Source: a virus. From it: a DNA stretch of 64,000 nucleotides. This document shows, in pieces, positions 41,924 to 49,164 of this stretch; the first letter of the stretch is position 1, and each line of letters starts with the position of its first letter. A model generated the notes under the pieces. That model did no database searches. It saw only the letters and a list, made by a program, of their open reading frames with translations, and was not told the origin of the DNA. The stretch is from IMG/VR virus record IMGVR_UViG_3300044568_003163, positions 78,879 to 142,878 of that record; one strand, given 5' to 3'. A program made the position numbers and the translations under genes.

Positions 41924-42000
41924 AATTATAAGTAAATCTAATCATTTTAGGCGAAACTAGGAAATGATTTGTGCATTATTTTCAAAAAGTTATTAACAAT
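41924..42000 (-). promoter_or_regulatory. Class B promoter module B2
   Basis: Minus-strand order: GTTAATAAC (41998-41990), ATTTCC, TTTCGCC, ATGATTAG, TTTACTTATAATT, then the ATG at 41910. It has the same spacing as the other class B sites, which suggests a shared regulator or sigma factor for these early-type genes. Confidence 0.7.
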
Positions 42001-42059
42001 TGAGAGGTGTAGCATATCGATTTAATGCTCTTAATATTTACTCGGTGAGCACCTCTCAA
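42000..42059. ncRNA. Large imperfect hairpin / possible structured RNA
   Basis: TTGAGAGGTG (42000-42009) and CACCTCTCAA (42050-42059) pair perfectly over 10 bp. Inside, AGCAT (42011-42015) and ATGCT (42025-42029) form a second stem. It lies in the 103-bp gap between the stop of the 96-aa gene and module B2. It could be a terminator-like structure, RNA processing site or small RNA. Structure is by eye; RNA status is inference. Confidence 0.4.
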
Positions 42060-42103
42060 TGTTAATTATCAGTTTACATATTGTAAGTGTTGAGGTTTAC
42101 AAA

Positions 42104-42394
42104 TTATTTCACTAAGAACCTTGAAGCTCCAGTTCTTCTTGACTCAACGATTTCAGATAAAATGTTTTTGGTATTTACCACTTGTACGTAGTTTTTTCTA
42201 GCGTATAATTGAACAAATACTTTTCTAGACATATTAATGGTTTTCTCAACGATTGCGTTGGTAGTAGTCATTTGGATTGCATTTTCGTTTAAGGCAGTAA
42301 TCTCGAAAATGTTGTTAGCACCATTACGGATAATTTGACCTTTTGCAATTGTAGCGTTGATTGTTGTTTCTGAGGTAGTGTTGATTGTTGTCAT
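42104..42394 (-). CDS. Hypothetical protein, 96 aa
   Basis: Starts with a run of Thr/Asn/Ile (MTTINTTSETTINATIAKGQ) and continues with a basic C-terminus (KNILSEIVESRRTGASRFLVK). The start could be a little further in. Under class B module B3. Not recognised. Confidence 0.72.
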   Translation of the reverse strand: MTTINTTSETTINATIAKGQIIRNGANNIFEITALNENAIQMTTTNAIVEKTINMSRKVFVQLYARKNYVQVVNTKNILSEIVESRRTGASRFLVK

Positions 42395-42407
42395 AATGAA
42401 TAAGTTG

Positions 42408-42476
42408 TTGTTTTTAATTATAAGTAAATCTAATCATTATTGGCGATACTTGAAAATAAAAACTGTTAAATTTTTG
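42408..42476 (-). promoter_or_regulatory. Class B promoter module B3
   Basis: The minus strand carries ATCGCC, ATGATTAG and TTTACTTATAATT ahead of the ATG at 42394, as in B1 and B2. Its GTTAATAAC block is replaced by two TTTAACA words, like B1. Confidence 0.65.
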
Positions 42477-42593
42477 TTAAAGTTTTGAAACTTTTTTGGT
42501 CAGCCAGATTATCAAAAGGCAGGTAATAACACTAGCTATTACAAAGCCTAAGAATAAGCCCATGACCTGGATGGCTATAGTAAATGGATCCAT
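42477..42593 (-). CDS. Small single-span membrane protein, 38 aa
   Basis: ATG at 42593 overlaps the stop of the 124-aa gene (TAATG). Residues about 7-31 are hydrophobic (AIQVMGLFLGFVIASVI...), with a Lys-rich end (TKKVSKL). Overlap supports it. Confidence 0.6.
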   Translation of the reverse strand: MDPFTIAIQVMGLFLGFVIASVITCLLIIWLTKKVSKL

Positions 42594-42967
42594 TAGTAGA
42601 AAAGAGATAAAAGGTTATTGTAATCCGCAGGAGTAGACACTCTAAATGTCTTCATATCTGGTACACAAGTTCCTTTATAATCATCAGTACTGTACTTAGC
42701 TTTTGCAAGTTCCATTGCCTCTTCTTTAGTGTGAGCATATTCACTGTTCCAACCTCCACCTTCAAAGTTAAATAAGAATTCGTATTTAGCTGAGGTAGCC
42801 TTTTCTAATTGGTTGATGACGTCTTGATTTTCAGCCATTTGCTCGAGAATTTCGTTTTCCATTACATCAGATAATTCCATTACATTACACATAGCGTGCA
42901 TATTAATGTTACGATTCTTAAGGATAATAATTCTTTCTAAAGCTGATTGTCTCTGTGCTTGTGTCAT
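42593..42967 (-). CDS. Hypothetical protein, 124 aa
   Basis: A helical N-terminal half (RQSALERIIILKNRNINMH) is followed by a compact domain with FNFEGGGWNSEYAHTKEEAM. Not recognised. It starts 23 bases after a possible 29-aa gene. Confidence 0.75.
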   Translation of the reverse strand: MTQAQRQSALERIIILKNRNINMHAMCNVMELSDVMENEILEQMAENQDVINQLEKATSAKYEFLFNFEGGGWNSEYAHTKEEAMELAKAKYSTDDYKGTCVPDMKTFRVSTPADYNNLLSLFY

Positions 42968-42990
42968 GATTATTTTATTTTGTTAAAGGT

Positions 42991-43080
42991 TTTATATAGT
43001 CGAAAAAAACTCGTTTTTAAGGAAATTCTTTGATTGATATTCAAATTACCGTGAATGGTATAAAAATGCTTTAATGCCAT
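42991..43080 (-). CDS. Possible short gene, 29 aa
   Basis: ATG at 43080 opens 29 codons (MALKHFYTIHGNLNINQRIS...) in an otherwise empty 124-bp gap. Start spacing to neighbours (11 and 23 bases) is normal for this genome, but there is no other support. Confidence 0.38.
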
Positions 43081-43091
43081 AATGTATATTA

Positions 43092-43442
43092 TTAGTTAAT
43101 GAATGATCCGTTTTCGTCGATTAGGTTTAGGTTATCTAGAGTCTCATAACCAAGAGGAGTAATGTGCATGGTTCCATAAGCATCGGGAGACCAATAAGGA
43201 TTACGGGTTTTGTTTCCGTCCTTGTCGATGTTAAATTTTTTCTCACCTTCTTGGATATTGACAAGACCTTTAGTAGATAGTGAAGCGAAAACTCCACCTC
43301 TTTTACTTTTAGGTATTGAACAGGCATCGTACACTGAGAAATCCCATAAGATAGATTCTCGTCCATTTTCATAGAAATCCGAGTAAGTAATAGATTTCAG
43401 AGCAAGTAGCTCGAGGTCGGTAAGGGTGATTGGAGTTGTCAT
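43092..43442 (-). CDS. Hypothetical protein, 116 aa
   Basis: A mixed fold with DLELLALKSITYSDFYENGR and SPDAYGTMHITPLGYETLDNL. The middle SIPKSKRGGVFASLSTKGLVNI looks like a winged-helix recognition region, so DNA binding is possible but unproven. Under class B module B4. Confidence 0.74.
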   Translation of the reverse strand: MTTPITLTDLELLALKSITYSDFYENGRESILWDFSVYDACSIPKSKRGGVFASLSTKGLVNIQEGEKKFNIDKDGNKTRNPYWSPDAYGTMHITPLGYETLDNLNLIDENGSFIN

Positions 43443-43459
43443 AACGTATTGTTTTAATT

Positions 43460-43531
43460 TGATAAGTAAAACTAATCATTTTAGGCGACAAATGGAAATG
43501 TTTCGGCAACTATTTTTAGAAAGTTATTAAC
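43460..43531 (-). promoter_or_regulatory. Class B promoter module B4
   Basis: Minus-strand order: GTTAATAAC (43531-43523), ATTTCC, TGTCGCC, ATGATTAG, TTTTACTTATC and then the ATG at 43442. It is one of the best-conserved class B copies. Confidence 0.7.
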
Positions 43532-43833
43532 AATTTAGAGTGGCCGAAGTTGTGAAAAACCAGGTAGTAGACTAGCTGATGTTGTACTAGGGTTGATAAA
43601 AGCCACAAAAAGCCAGACGGGAGTCTAGCTGGGTGTATAAAGGTGAATCGGATTTCGCTTCGCCGGTATTGTGGGTGAGCCATTAGGCCTTTCTGGTATT
43701 GGAGTACTTTGCATTTTATTGACGACGGCGAGTATCGAACGAGCTCATCTATTACATTTTTGTCTGCTCGGTGGACTAGGAGTAATAATCTTTCATTGAA
43801 ATGCTCCTCCTCGCACGGGTGCACGATAGGCAC
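43516..43833 (-). CDS. Doubtful open frame, 105 codons from GTG
   Basis: This frame starts with GTG, runs through the GTTAATAAC block of module B4 and ends inside it. Its codon use is GC-richer and its product (many His, Leu and Pro) lacks a family. Surrounding DNA (43531-43866) looks like the composition of the gene-free block at 39.2-40.2 kb and shares the 13-mer ctcgctaccctac with it. I think a non-coding island is at least as likely. Confidence 0.25.
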   Translation of the reverse strand: MPIVHPCEEEHFNERLLLLVHRADKNVIDELVRYSPSSIKCKVLQYQKGLMAHPQYRRSEIRFTFIHPARLPSGFLWLLSTLVQHQLVYYLVFHNFGHSKLLITF

Positions 43834-43866
43834 ACATGTGCTGGAGTGGCTTACTTACTCGCTACC

Positions 43867-44091
43867 CTACTGCATGTTTCTAAAATCATCATCATTAGGT
43901 CCTTCTATTAGGATTCTTATTACATGATATACGAATAGGCAGATAGCTATAGGCCATAATAAGATGAGATTGATACGTTCACTATTAGACTTGATTTGAT
44001 ATTCTTGTATAGCTGTAGACTTTAATATAAGTTCTGCTATGATAGAGACTATTGAGCCTATTACTAGATAGATGGAGATGTTGTATAACAT
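43867..44091 (-). CDS. Small two-span membrane protein, 74 aa
   Basis: Hydrophobic segments at about 5-23 and 44-62, with a polar acidic end GPNDDDFRNMQ. No family recognised. Normal codon use for the genome. Confidence 0.74.
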   Translation of the reverse strand: MLYNISIYLVIGSIVSIIAELILKSTAIQEYQIKSNSERINLILLWPIAICLFVYHVIRILIEGPNDDDFRNMQ

Positions 44092-44140
44092 TTTTATTAT
44101 TTAGTGGTGGTAGGAATTTTTATTTTGTGGCGAACGGTCG

Positions 44141-44602
44141 CTAGGATGACTTGGTAGCCGCGTTCCTGGAGAGCATTTCGTTGATAATTTTAACTTCGAC
44201 TTGATGGTGGATGCTCTTCTTGTATTTAGTCGTTGACCATTTATGAGAACGGTCAACAAAGATGATTGGATTTGGTAGCTCCTTACCGGTAAATGGTTGA
44301 TCGATATAATCGTCACCTAAAAACCGGACTGATGTTGGATTGTCCTTCATCCAATTGAGAAATCCTTCTTCGGTATGATAAACTCCTATCTGGTCAACGG
44401 ATCTCAATTCTAATAAGATAACAGCTCTCTCTTCGACTGAGAGTACAGGTGCTAATTTATGAGGTCTTTCTGCGGATGGGTCGACATGTATTAAGACAAC
44501 GAGTTTTTCGCAATGTGCTTTCGCATCGCCAAATAACTTAATGTAACCAGGATGTATCACATCAAAGGCACCGGCTACAAAGCCTACTTCGTATTTTTTC
44601 AT
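44141..44602 (-). CDS. Cytidylyltransferase/NMNAT-type nucleotidylyltransferase, 153 aa
   Basis: The start VGFVAGAFDVIHPGYIKLF contains the G-x-F-D-x-x-H-x-G-[HY] signature (H17, G19, Y20), and DRSHKWSTTKYKK near residue 120 is the second, K/S-T-rich nucleotide site. The family joins a phosphorylated compound to CMP or AMP (glycerol-phosphate, heptose-phosphate, pantetheine-phosphate or NMN). The last step of NMN to NAD+ would complement the NAMPT-like gene, but cell-surface precursors are equally possible. Substrate unresolved. Confidence 0.82.
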   Translation of the reverse strand: MKKYEVGFVAGAFDVIHPGYIKLFGDAKAHCEKLVVLIHVDPSAERPHKLAPVLSVEERAVILLELRSVDQIGVYHTEEGFLNWMKDNPTSVRFLGDDYIDQPFTGKELPNPIIFVDRSHKWSTTKYKKSIHHQVEVKIINEMLSRNAATKSS

Positions 44603-44805
44603 AGATTTCTAGCTTTTAACATGGCATCGGCTATCTTATAGCTTTCTGCGGCTCGGCTATCGTAGTTTGTTAACACTGAGCCATATTTTGCAGTAAATCC
44701 TTGCATTGCGGCTGCCGCAAAATAATCTCTTAAGGACATGCCAGAATATTCTTCTTGTACAGTATCAGCTGGAAATGCGTTAGGGTTAGGTGGTTTTGTT
44801 TCCAT
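44599..44805 (-). CDS. Small conserved phage protein, 68 aa
   Basis: The pattern GMSLRDYFAAAAMQG in the middle and SYKIADAMLKARNL at the end is a common short phage and prophage protein of unknown function. Overlaps the nucleotidylyltransferase gene by 4 bases. Confidence 0.78.
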   Translation of the reverse strand: METKPPNPNAFPADTVQEEYSGMSLRDYFAAAAMQGFTAKYGSVLTNYDSRAAESYKIADAMLKARNL

Positions 44806-45092
44806 TAAAATTTAATTTGATTGTTAGTAAATAGCTTTTCAGTTTGTCGAACGATGGCTTCTTCATAAGTTTCTTCTCGGTCCTTCTTCCACCATTTCGT
44901 ATGTTTAACCATTTCTCGTTTAACGATGTTTTCGTCACCTCGTTGTTCGGTTTCTAATGCGCCAAAGTTGACAAGTCCAGCTTCTAAATAGCCTAAATGT
45001 GCATATAGAGCAGGAGTGCCCATATGGTCTCTTTTGGTTTTGAGTGTATTATAGCAATATTGCAAGTGGCTGAGAGTAAGTTTATTCTCCAT
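44805..45092 (-). CDS. Hypothetical protein, 95 aa
   Basis: A helical charged protein (HLQYCYNTLKTKRDH; KWWKKDREETYEEAIVRQ). Not recognised. Overlaps the next gene's start by a base. Confidence 0.74.
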   Translation of the reverse strand: MENKLTLSHLQYCYNTLKTKRDHMGTPALYAHLGYLEAGLVNFGALETEQRGDENIVKREMVKHTKWWKKDREETYEEAIVRQTEKLFTNNQIKF

Positions 45093-45095
45093 AAT

Positions 45096-45305
45096 TTATT
45101 TCTTGTTAGCGGGTTCGAATGTTGACGTATACCAATTTTTGTCGTATAAACCTTTTGGCCATTCTTTTGATTCGATTACAACACCTTGAAATTCTTTACT
45201 CGAGTAGTTGCAGGTAGTTTCAGTACACATAATTATAGTGTTACCTGATTTGTTTGTGTATAATTCTCCTTTTAGGAAAACTTTTCTTTCTATAAAATCT
45301 TCCAT
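45096..45305 (-). CDS. Hypothetical protein, 69 aa
   Basis: A small beta-type protein with KSGNTIIMCTETTCNYSSKEF (two cysteines) and an aromatic end NWYTSTFEPANKK. Not recognised. Confidence 0.72.
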   Translation of the reverse strand: MEDFIERKVFLKGELYTNKSGNTIIMCTETTCNYSSKEFQGVVIESKEWPKGLYDKNWYTSTFEPANKK

Positions 45306-45308
45306 ATC

Positions 45309-45884
45309 TTATTGGTTTTCGTCATAATATCCGTAATCTACTCCTGTGCAATCGACGCATCTATCGCATTGTTCTAAACATTGTTCGTCATAATCTACCT
45401 TATCGCCGCAATAGAAGTTTCTTTTGCGTTTGCTGTTTTCTAGCTTTTCAGTTTCATATTTAGTTAAAATCCATCTAACATTCGTTTCCGTATCTTTGCC
45501 TTCTAGGCCAGCTTCAACGATATTGTATTGGTTGTAGCCGGCATTATAAGCTCTTCGCATTAACTCTAAAATATCTACATTGGTTAGGCTGAAAGTTTTT
45601 TGTGCTAATTTATAACCATCAATAAATGATAGTTCATCTCCATATTGATTTCTTTCAACCGATGATAGTAAATAATTTTCAGCAAGTTTATCAAGTGTTT
45701 CTTGTTTAGGTTCTTCTAATGTAATTTCCTTCAATGATTGTAATTCTATAATACTTCGATTTCCAAAACCTATTTGTTTTAATTTTCGAGGTTCTATGTT
45801 AATAGCCTCTTCGAAAGTTATATTAAATTGTTTAAAGGAATTTTCTAACCTTGCCGATATTTCTTGTTCGTTGTTATTTGTCAT
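45309..45884 (-). CDS. Protein with RNA-polymerase-alpha-CTD-like HhH start, 191 aa
   Basis: Residues about 14-46 (KQFNITFEEAINIEPRKLKQ, then IGFGNRSIIELQ) have the helix-hairpin-helix pattern of the RNA polymerase alpha C-terminal domain. The middle has SSVERNQYGDELSFIDGYKL, also seen in the 96-aa gene at 58002, and the end is Cys/Asp-rich (CGDKVDYDEQCLEQCDRCVDC). An adapter to host RNA polymerase is conceivable. Overlaps the zinc-type gene by 11 bases. Confidence 0.68.
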   Translation of the reverse strand: MTNNNEQEISARLENSFKQFNITFEEAINIEPRKLKQIGFGNRSIIELQSLKEITLEEPKQETLDKLAENYLLSSVERNQYGDELSFIDGYKLAQKTFSLTNVDILELMRRAYNAGYNQYNIVEAGLEGKDTETNVRWILTKYETEKLENSKRKRNFYCGDKVDYDEQCLEQCDRCVDCTGVDYGYYDENQ

Positions 45885-46296
45885 CTTCTATATCTTTAGG
45901 TCCACATTCACATGTTGTAGTGTGTCCACAATAGCATTTTATTTCGATTGTATCTTCGATGCAAGTACATGACTCTAATGCTGTATTGCAATCATTACAT
46001 ACTTTTGGCAGCCATTTGATGTTGGCAAGTATTTCTCTAGCTCTATCATTACTCTTTTTGAATAGCTCTTGACCTTTAAATTTGTCGATGAATTCTTTAA
46101 GTTTAGCCTTCTTGTCGTCGTTAAAGACTTCTTCGTGAGTAATTTCCCTTTTAGAAACTTTCGATTCTTCTTCATCTACTTCCGTGATAGATGAGATTTT
46201 GAAATTGTATCTTTTTATCCAACTAGCTAATTCACTAGATTCCATTGTTGATACTGAACTACCAAATTCGGTAAAATATCTGACTGCTACTTTCAT
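45874..46296 (-). CDS. Cys-rich putative zinc-binding protein, 140 aa
   Basis: The C-terminal 45 residues hold nine cysteines (VCNDCNTALESCTC, KCYCGHTTTCEC), suited to two zinc sites. The N-terminal part is a mixed domain. Function unknown. Confidence 0.72.
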   Translation of the reverse strand: MKVAVRYFTEFGSSVSTMESSELASWIKRYNFKISSITEVDEEESKVSKREITHEEVFNDDKKAKLKEFIDKFKGQELFKKSNDRAREILANIKWLPKVCNDCNTALESCTCIEDTIEIKCYCGHTTTCECGPKDIEDDK

Positions 46297-46305
46297 ATTA
46301 ATTTA

Positions 46306-46401
46306 TTATGACATTATGACATACATTACTATTTCTACAAATATTATAAATAAGGCAAACATACAGATTGCAAATTTATCGTCACTACTCAACCGTTTCA
46401 C
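46306..46401 (-). CDS. Membrane micropeptide with GTG start, 31 aa
   Basis: GTG at 46401, within the last codons of the 179-aa gene, opens MKRLSSDDKFAICMFALF..., one hydrophobic span with a polar basic start. It fills an otherwise empty 88-bp gap. The composition is strongly that of a membrane peptide; the start codon is uncertain. Confidence 0.45.
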   Translation of the reverse strand: MKRLSSDDKFAICMFALFIIFVEIVMYVIMS

Positions 46402-46924
46402 TTGTTCTGCGTTTTGGTTGATGCTTAGCTAAACGCATTTCAATTTTGTTGACTAACTTTAGATTTTTGTACATTTCTATATTGTCAAGGTATTTTTGAT
46501 GTCCGGCTTTTGCCACTTTAATTAAATCCGATTCTTCAGCATCGGTAAGTTCATAAACTAAATCACCACATTGAATTTTTGTTACAAAATTCCATTCTCG
46601 TTCACATAATACAATATTCGGACGAAGAAACCTTTTCTTAAAGATTGTTTCCTTTTCGTTAATATTTGTGCTAGTGTATACTCGAATGTCAGGTTCACCA
46701 TCAGGAAATTTCAAACTAAAAGAAAGAATGTCTCGTTCAAAATATTCTCTTTTAGGGTAAGCACCATTATCTACTGCAATGTCAGTTAACCATTTAGTGC
46801 AATAATTACCTTTCCATGTCGGATCACATCCACCAACAATACTATTGATGGTGTCTTTAAATACTGACTTGTCGGTCATACCCTCAATTTCGAGATGAAT
46901 TAGTCTTAGTAGTTTTTCTTTCAT
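46385..46924 (-). CDS. Hypothetical protein, 179 aa
   Basis: A mixed protein with an acidic middle (DAEESDLIKVAKAGHQKYL) and a basic C-terminus (MRLAKHQPKRRTSETVE). Not recognised. Starts 2 bases after the 114-aa gene. Confidence 0.74.
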   Translation of the reverse strand: MKEKLLRLIHLEIEGMTDKSVFKDTINSIVGGCDPTWKGNYCTKWLTDIAVDNGAYPKREYFERDILSFSLKFPDGEPDIRVYTSTNINEKETIFKKRFLRPNIVLCEREWNFVTKIQCGDLVYELTDAEESDLIKVAKAGHQKYLDNIEMYKNLKLVNKIEMRLAKHQPKRRTSETVE

Positions 46925-46926
46925 GA

Positions 46927-47271
46927 TTACTTGTTTCTTGATTTTAATAATTCAACTGCTATTTCGATACCATCTAACTTAGCTTCGTAATAACCTATGG
47001 CATTGTCGTCTGTAGTTTCCTCTTCTCCTTCTTGTAAATAAGAATATACATCGGCAATAAAGGTAGGTTGACCTTCTAATGTGTGACCTTCATATGTTAC
47101 TTGAACAATAATATCATGTTCAACTCGCAACCAATCAATGACATTACTCATTTCGATTCGTTTATCGTAGTGGTCTATTTCAAGTTCATCAAAAGTATTA
47201 GGGGTGATATATTCATTTACGAAGATATAACCTAACTCTTCGAGTTCAGTAAATAAGTTTGGATTAGTCAT
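46927..47271 (-). CDS. Hypothetical acidic protein, 114 aa
   Basis: Strongly acidic (NPNLFTELEELGYIFVNEYI; YLQEGEEETTDDNAIGYYEA). Small acidic phage proteins sometimes mimic DNA or bind host enzymes, but nothing here proves it. Overlaps the upstream gene by 8 bases. Confidence 0.73.
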   Translation of the reverse strand: MTNPNLFTELEELGYIFVNEYITPNTFDELEIDHYDKRIEMSNVIDWLRVEHDIIVQVTYEGHTLEGQPTFIADVYSYLQEGEEETTDDNAIGYYEAKLDGIEIAVELLKSRNK

Positions 47272-47533
47272 GTAGAATTATTTCTTTAGTTGGTTTAACG
47301 TATTTTCTGGATTTTTCAATTGCAATATAATTTTCGGCTTCTTTAAGAGTATAAAATAGAACCTTTGTTAAATAACCACCACTATAAGTCGCTACATGTC
47401 GATAACAATATTTCCAATATGTTATTCCAAGAAAGCTTTTTCGTTCCTTTATATTGTAGAAAACCTGATTAGGATTACCAAACGAGTTATACTCTTGAAC
47501 TTTGATTATTTTATATTTAGTAGCCTTTGCCAT
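47264..47533 (-). CDS. Hypothetical protein, 89 aa
   Basis: Aromatic and basic, with FGNPNQVFYNIKERKSFLGI followed by TYWKYCYRH, suggesting a small beta domain. Not recognised. Confidence 0.73.
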   Translation of the reverse strand: MAKATKYKIIKVQEYNSFGNPNQVFYNIKERKSFLGITYWKYCYRHVATYSGGYLTKVLFYTLKEAENYIAIEKSRKYVKPTKEIILHD

Positions 47534-47550
47534 AATTTTATCATTTTAAG

Positions 47551-47625
47551 TTATATGCTGAATTTTTGACTTAGTTTTCTAGCGAGGACACCTAGAAGAA
47601 ATCCCATAGATTCTTCCAGGTCCAC
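47551..47625 (-). CDS. Possible micropeptide with GTG start, 24 aa
   Basis: Just after the TAA of the 149-aa gene, in the same frame, GTG opens 24 codons (VDLEESMGFLLGVLARKLSQ...). The product is amphipathic. The same stretch also folds as an inverted repeat (AGAAGAAT/ATTCTTCC). Weak support only. Confidence 0.32.
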   Translation of the reverse strand: MDLEESMGFLLGVLARKLSQKFSI

Positions 47626-47634
47626 CAGGTGTTG

Positions 47635-48084
47635 TTAATACAAAATTTCAGATAATAATTTCGATTGAGTAATTGCAACAATTGCAAGTAAAAATCCAAT
47701 CAAAATTTGAGTGATTATCATAATGTTAAATCCAACGTATTGATTAACTTTATGATACCAAGTACCTTTGCCGACAATTCGATATTGATGGTCTTTGACA
47801 TTGATTTGTATCATATTACTTTTGTAAGTTTCGTCAACTTTTACTAAAGCACTAATACCATCGGTTTGAAGAACTAAGCCGTTATTGACATATTGATTTG
47901 ATTCCGAACCTATATTTTCATACATCCGGTCAGGTAAAGAAATGTAATCGTATGCTACAATTTTTTGATTTGGTGAAATATTATCAACAAATTTTGGCTC
48001 GCTTGAATAAAATATAAAAATAATAAATGTTAGCATACTTAGCATAAGAGCAAGTAATGCAAATGCAGATTGTTTCTTTGTCAT
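47635..48084 (-). CDS. Two-span membrane protein, 149 aa
   Basis: I start at the ATG at 48084 (MTKKQSAFALLALMLSM), as a longer frame would overlap the upstream 76-aa gene by over 100 bases. Hydrophobic spans lie at about 7-25 and 119-139, with a domain of about 90 residues between them on the outer side. No family recognised. Confidence 0.75.
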   Translation of the reverse strand: MTKKQSAFALLALMLSMLTFIIFIFYSSEPKFVDNISPNQKIVAYDYISLPDRMYENIGSESNQYVNNGLVLQTDGISALVKVDETYKSNMIQINVKDHQYRIVGKGTWYHKVNQYVGFNIMIITQILIGFLLAIVAITQSKLLSEILY

Positions 48085-48088
48085 AATG

Positions 48089-48319
48089 TTAGTGTGAAAT
48101 GGTTGGTATTCCGTGATTGTTACAGATATTTTGAATTGTTTCTTGATTGAAATATGAAGGAACTCCTTGTCCTTCACTGCCTGGAGTCCAAGCAAAAATA
48201 TTGTCATCTTCTTGTACAAAGAATCCTCTCTGTCCTGCCCATGTATATCGAGTTTTTTCGTAAATTTCGATTGTTCCAGGAAAAGCTTTAATTTGCATAA
48301 TTGCGTTTTGCATATTCAT
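48089..48319 (-). CDS. Hypothetical protein, 76 aa
   Basis: A compact protein with TRYTWAGQRGFFVQEDDNIF and a C-terminal ICNNHGIPTISH. Alternative starts at the second and third Met exist. Not recognised. Confidence 0.72.
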   Translation of the reverse strand: MNMQNAIMQIKAFPGTIEIYEKTRYTWAGQRGFFVQEDDNIFAWTPGSEGQGVPSYFNQETIQNICNNHGIPTISH

Positions 48320-48326
48320 ATTTGTA

Positions 48327-48767
48327 TTAGTTTTTAAATGAATTACATATTGGTCCTAATCCGGTTTCGATACTATGTGCATCGGTTAATTCTCTTCCAC
48401 ATTTTAAGCACTTACCGGTATGAAATACTTCAGCTTGTTCGTTTAATCGATGAGTATTACCACTTTCTATTTGTCTAAGTAACCAAGAGATTCCTTTTGC
48501 AGTATCAGATTCTACAATTGAACCGGACTTAATAACATTACCGTCTTTATAATATCCTAAATGTTTAAATTTCAAATATTGAGTTTCTACATATACATGA
48601 GTAAACCACCTGTCATTAAATTCTGAACGAGATATTCGATATGTAAAATCTTTATTGGTTTTTTTACCTCTCAATGTAAAGTTACCACCTTTATTTTTCT
48701 TTTCGCTTGTTATAACCGAGATTAAAGATTCAGGTTTGATAAATCCAATTTGTGTATTCATAATCAT
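48327..48767 (-). CDS. Protein with DUF6011-like C-terminal zinc motif, 146 aa
   Basis: The C-terminus CLKCGRELTDAHSIETGLGPIC matches, in pattern, the short zinc motif C-x2-C-G-x-x-L-T-x(5)-G-x-G-P-x-C of DUF6011 proteins. The first 100 residues are a mixed domain with VYVETQYLKFKHLGYYKD. The start may be the third codon (MNTQIG). First gene under module A8. Confidence 0.76.
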   Translation of the reverse strand: MIMNTQIGFIKPESLISVITSEKKNKGGNFTLRGKKTNKDFTYRISRSEFNDRWFTHVYVETQYLKFKHLGYYKDGNVIKSGSIVESDTAKGISWLLRQIESGNTHRLNEQAEVFHTGKCLKCGRELTDAHSIETGLGPICNSFKN

Positions 48768-48776
48768 ATTAGTTTA

Positions 48777-48841
48777 ATTTGATATACAAATATAAGCAAA
48801 AAACTCGACATTAAAAAATGTCGAGTCATAAAGTTATTAAC
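48777..48841 (-). promoter_or_regulatory. Terminator-promoter module A8
   Basis: Minus-strand order: GTTAATAAC (48841-48833), a 7-bp hairpin CTCGACA/TGTCGAG (arms 48825-48819 and 48810-48804), T6, and the -7 box TATATTTG (48794-48787) followed by TATATC. It ends the B5 operon and starts the next. Confidence 0.75.
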
Positions 48842-48849
48842 AATTGTTA

Positions 48850-49164
48850 TTACTTAATATGTACCTTTTCGATAGTACCATTGTCCCAATTAGAAAACGT
48901 AGGCAATCCAACTGCTATTTTAATGGCCTTTTCTAAGGAGCAGTTAATTGTAGCTAACGCTTGTTTTTTGTTGTCTACCTCGATACTGATTTGCCAATTG
49001 CCGGTTTCAGTTAATTTATGATTGCTCATCAATTCAACACCTACTGGAGTTGCTAAAAATTCTTGAACTTGGTCATCAATAGTCATTTGACTAACCTCGT
49101 ATTTTTGTCTTTCTAACCTATCAATGTTAGCTTGAATCTCGTTAATTTTATCTTCTTTTCTCAT
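48850..49164 (-). CDS. Hypothetical protein, 104 aa
   Basis: A coiled-coil start (EDKINEIQANIDRLERQKYE) is followed by a beta-type domain (WQISIEVDNKKQALATINC). Not recognised. Its stop lies just before module A8, and its start overlaps the membrane gene upstream by 4 bases. Confidence 0.74.
   Translation of the reverse strand: MRKEDKINEIQANIDRLERQKYEVSQMTIDDQVQEFLATPVGVELMSNHKLTETGNWQISIEVDNKKQALATINCSLEKAIKIAVGLPTFSNWDNGTIEKVHIK

Noticed and set aside
43720-43810. Possible tRNA suggested by gagtatcgaac
   Set aside because: The T-arm does not pair and no anticodon arm can be drawn.
44101-44316. Minus-strand 71-codon frame overlapping the nucleotidylyltransferase gene
   Set aside because: It is an out-of-frame shadow; the 153-aa gene carries clear motifs.
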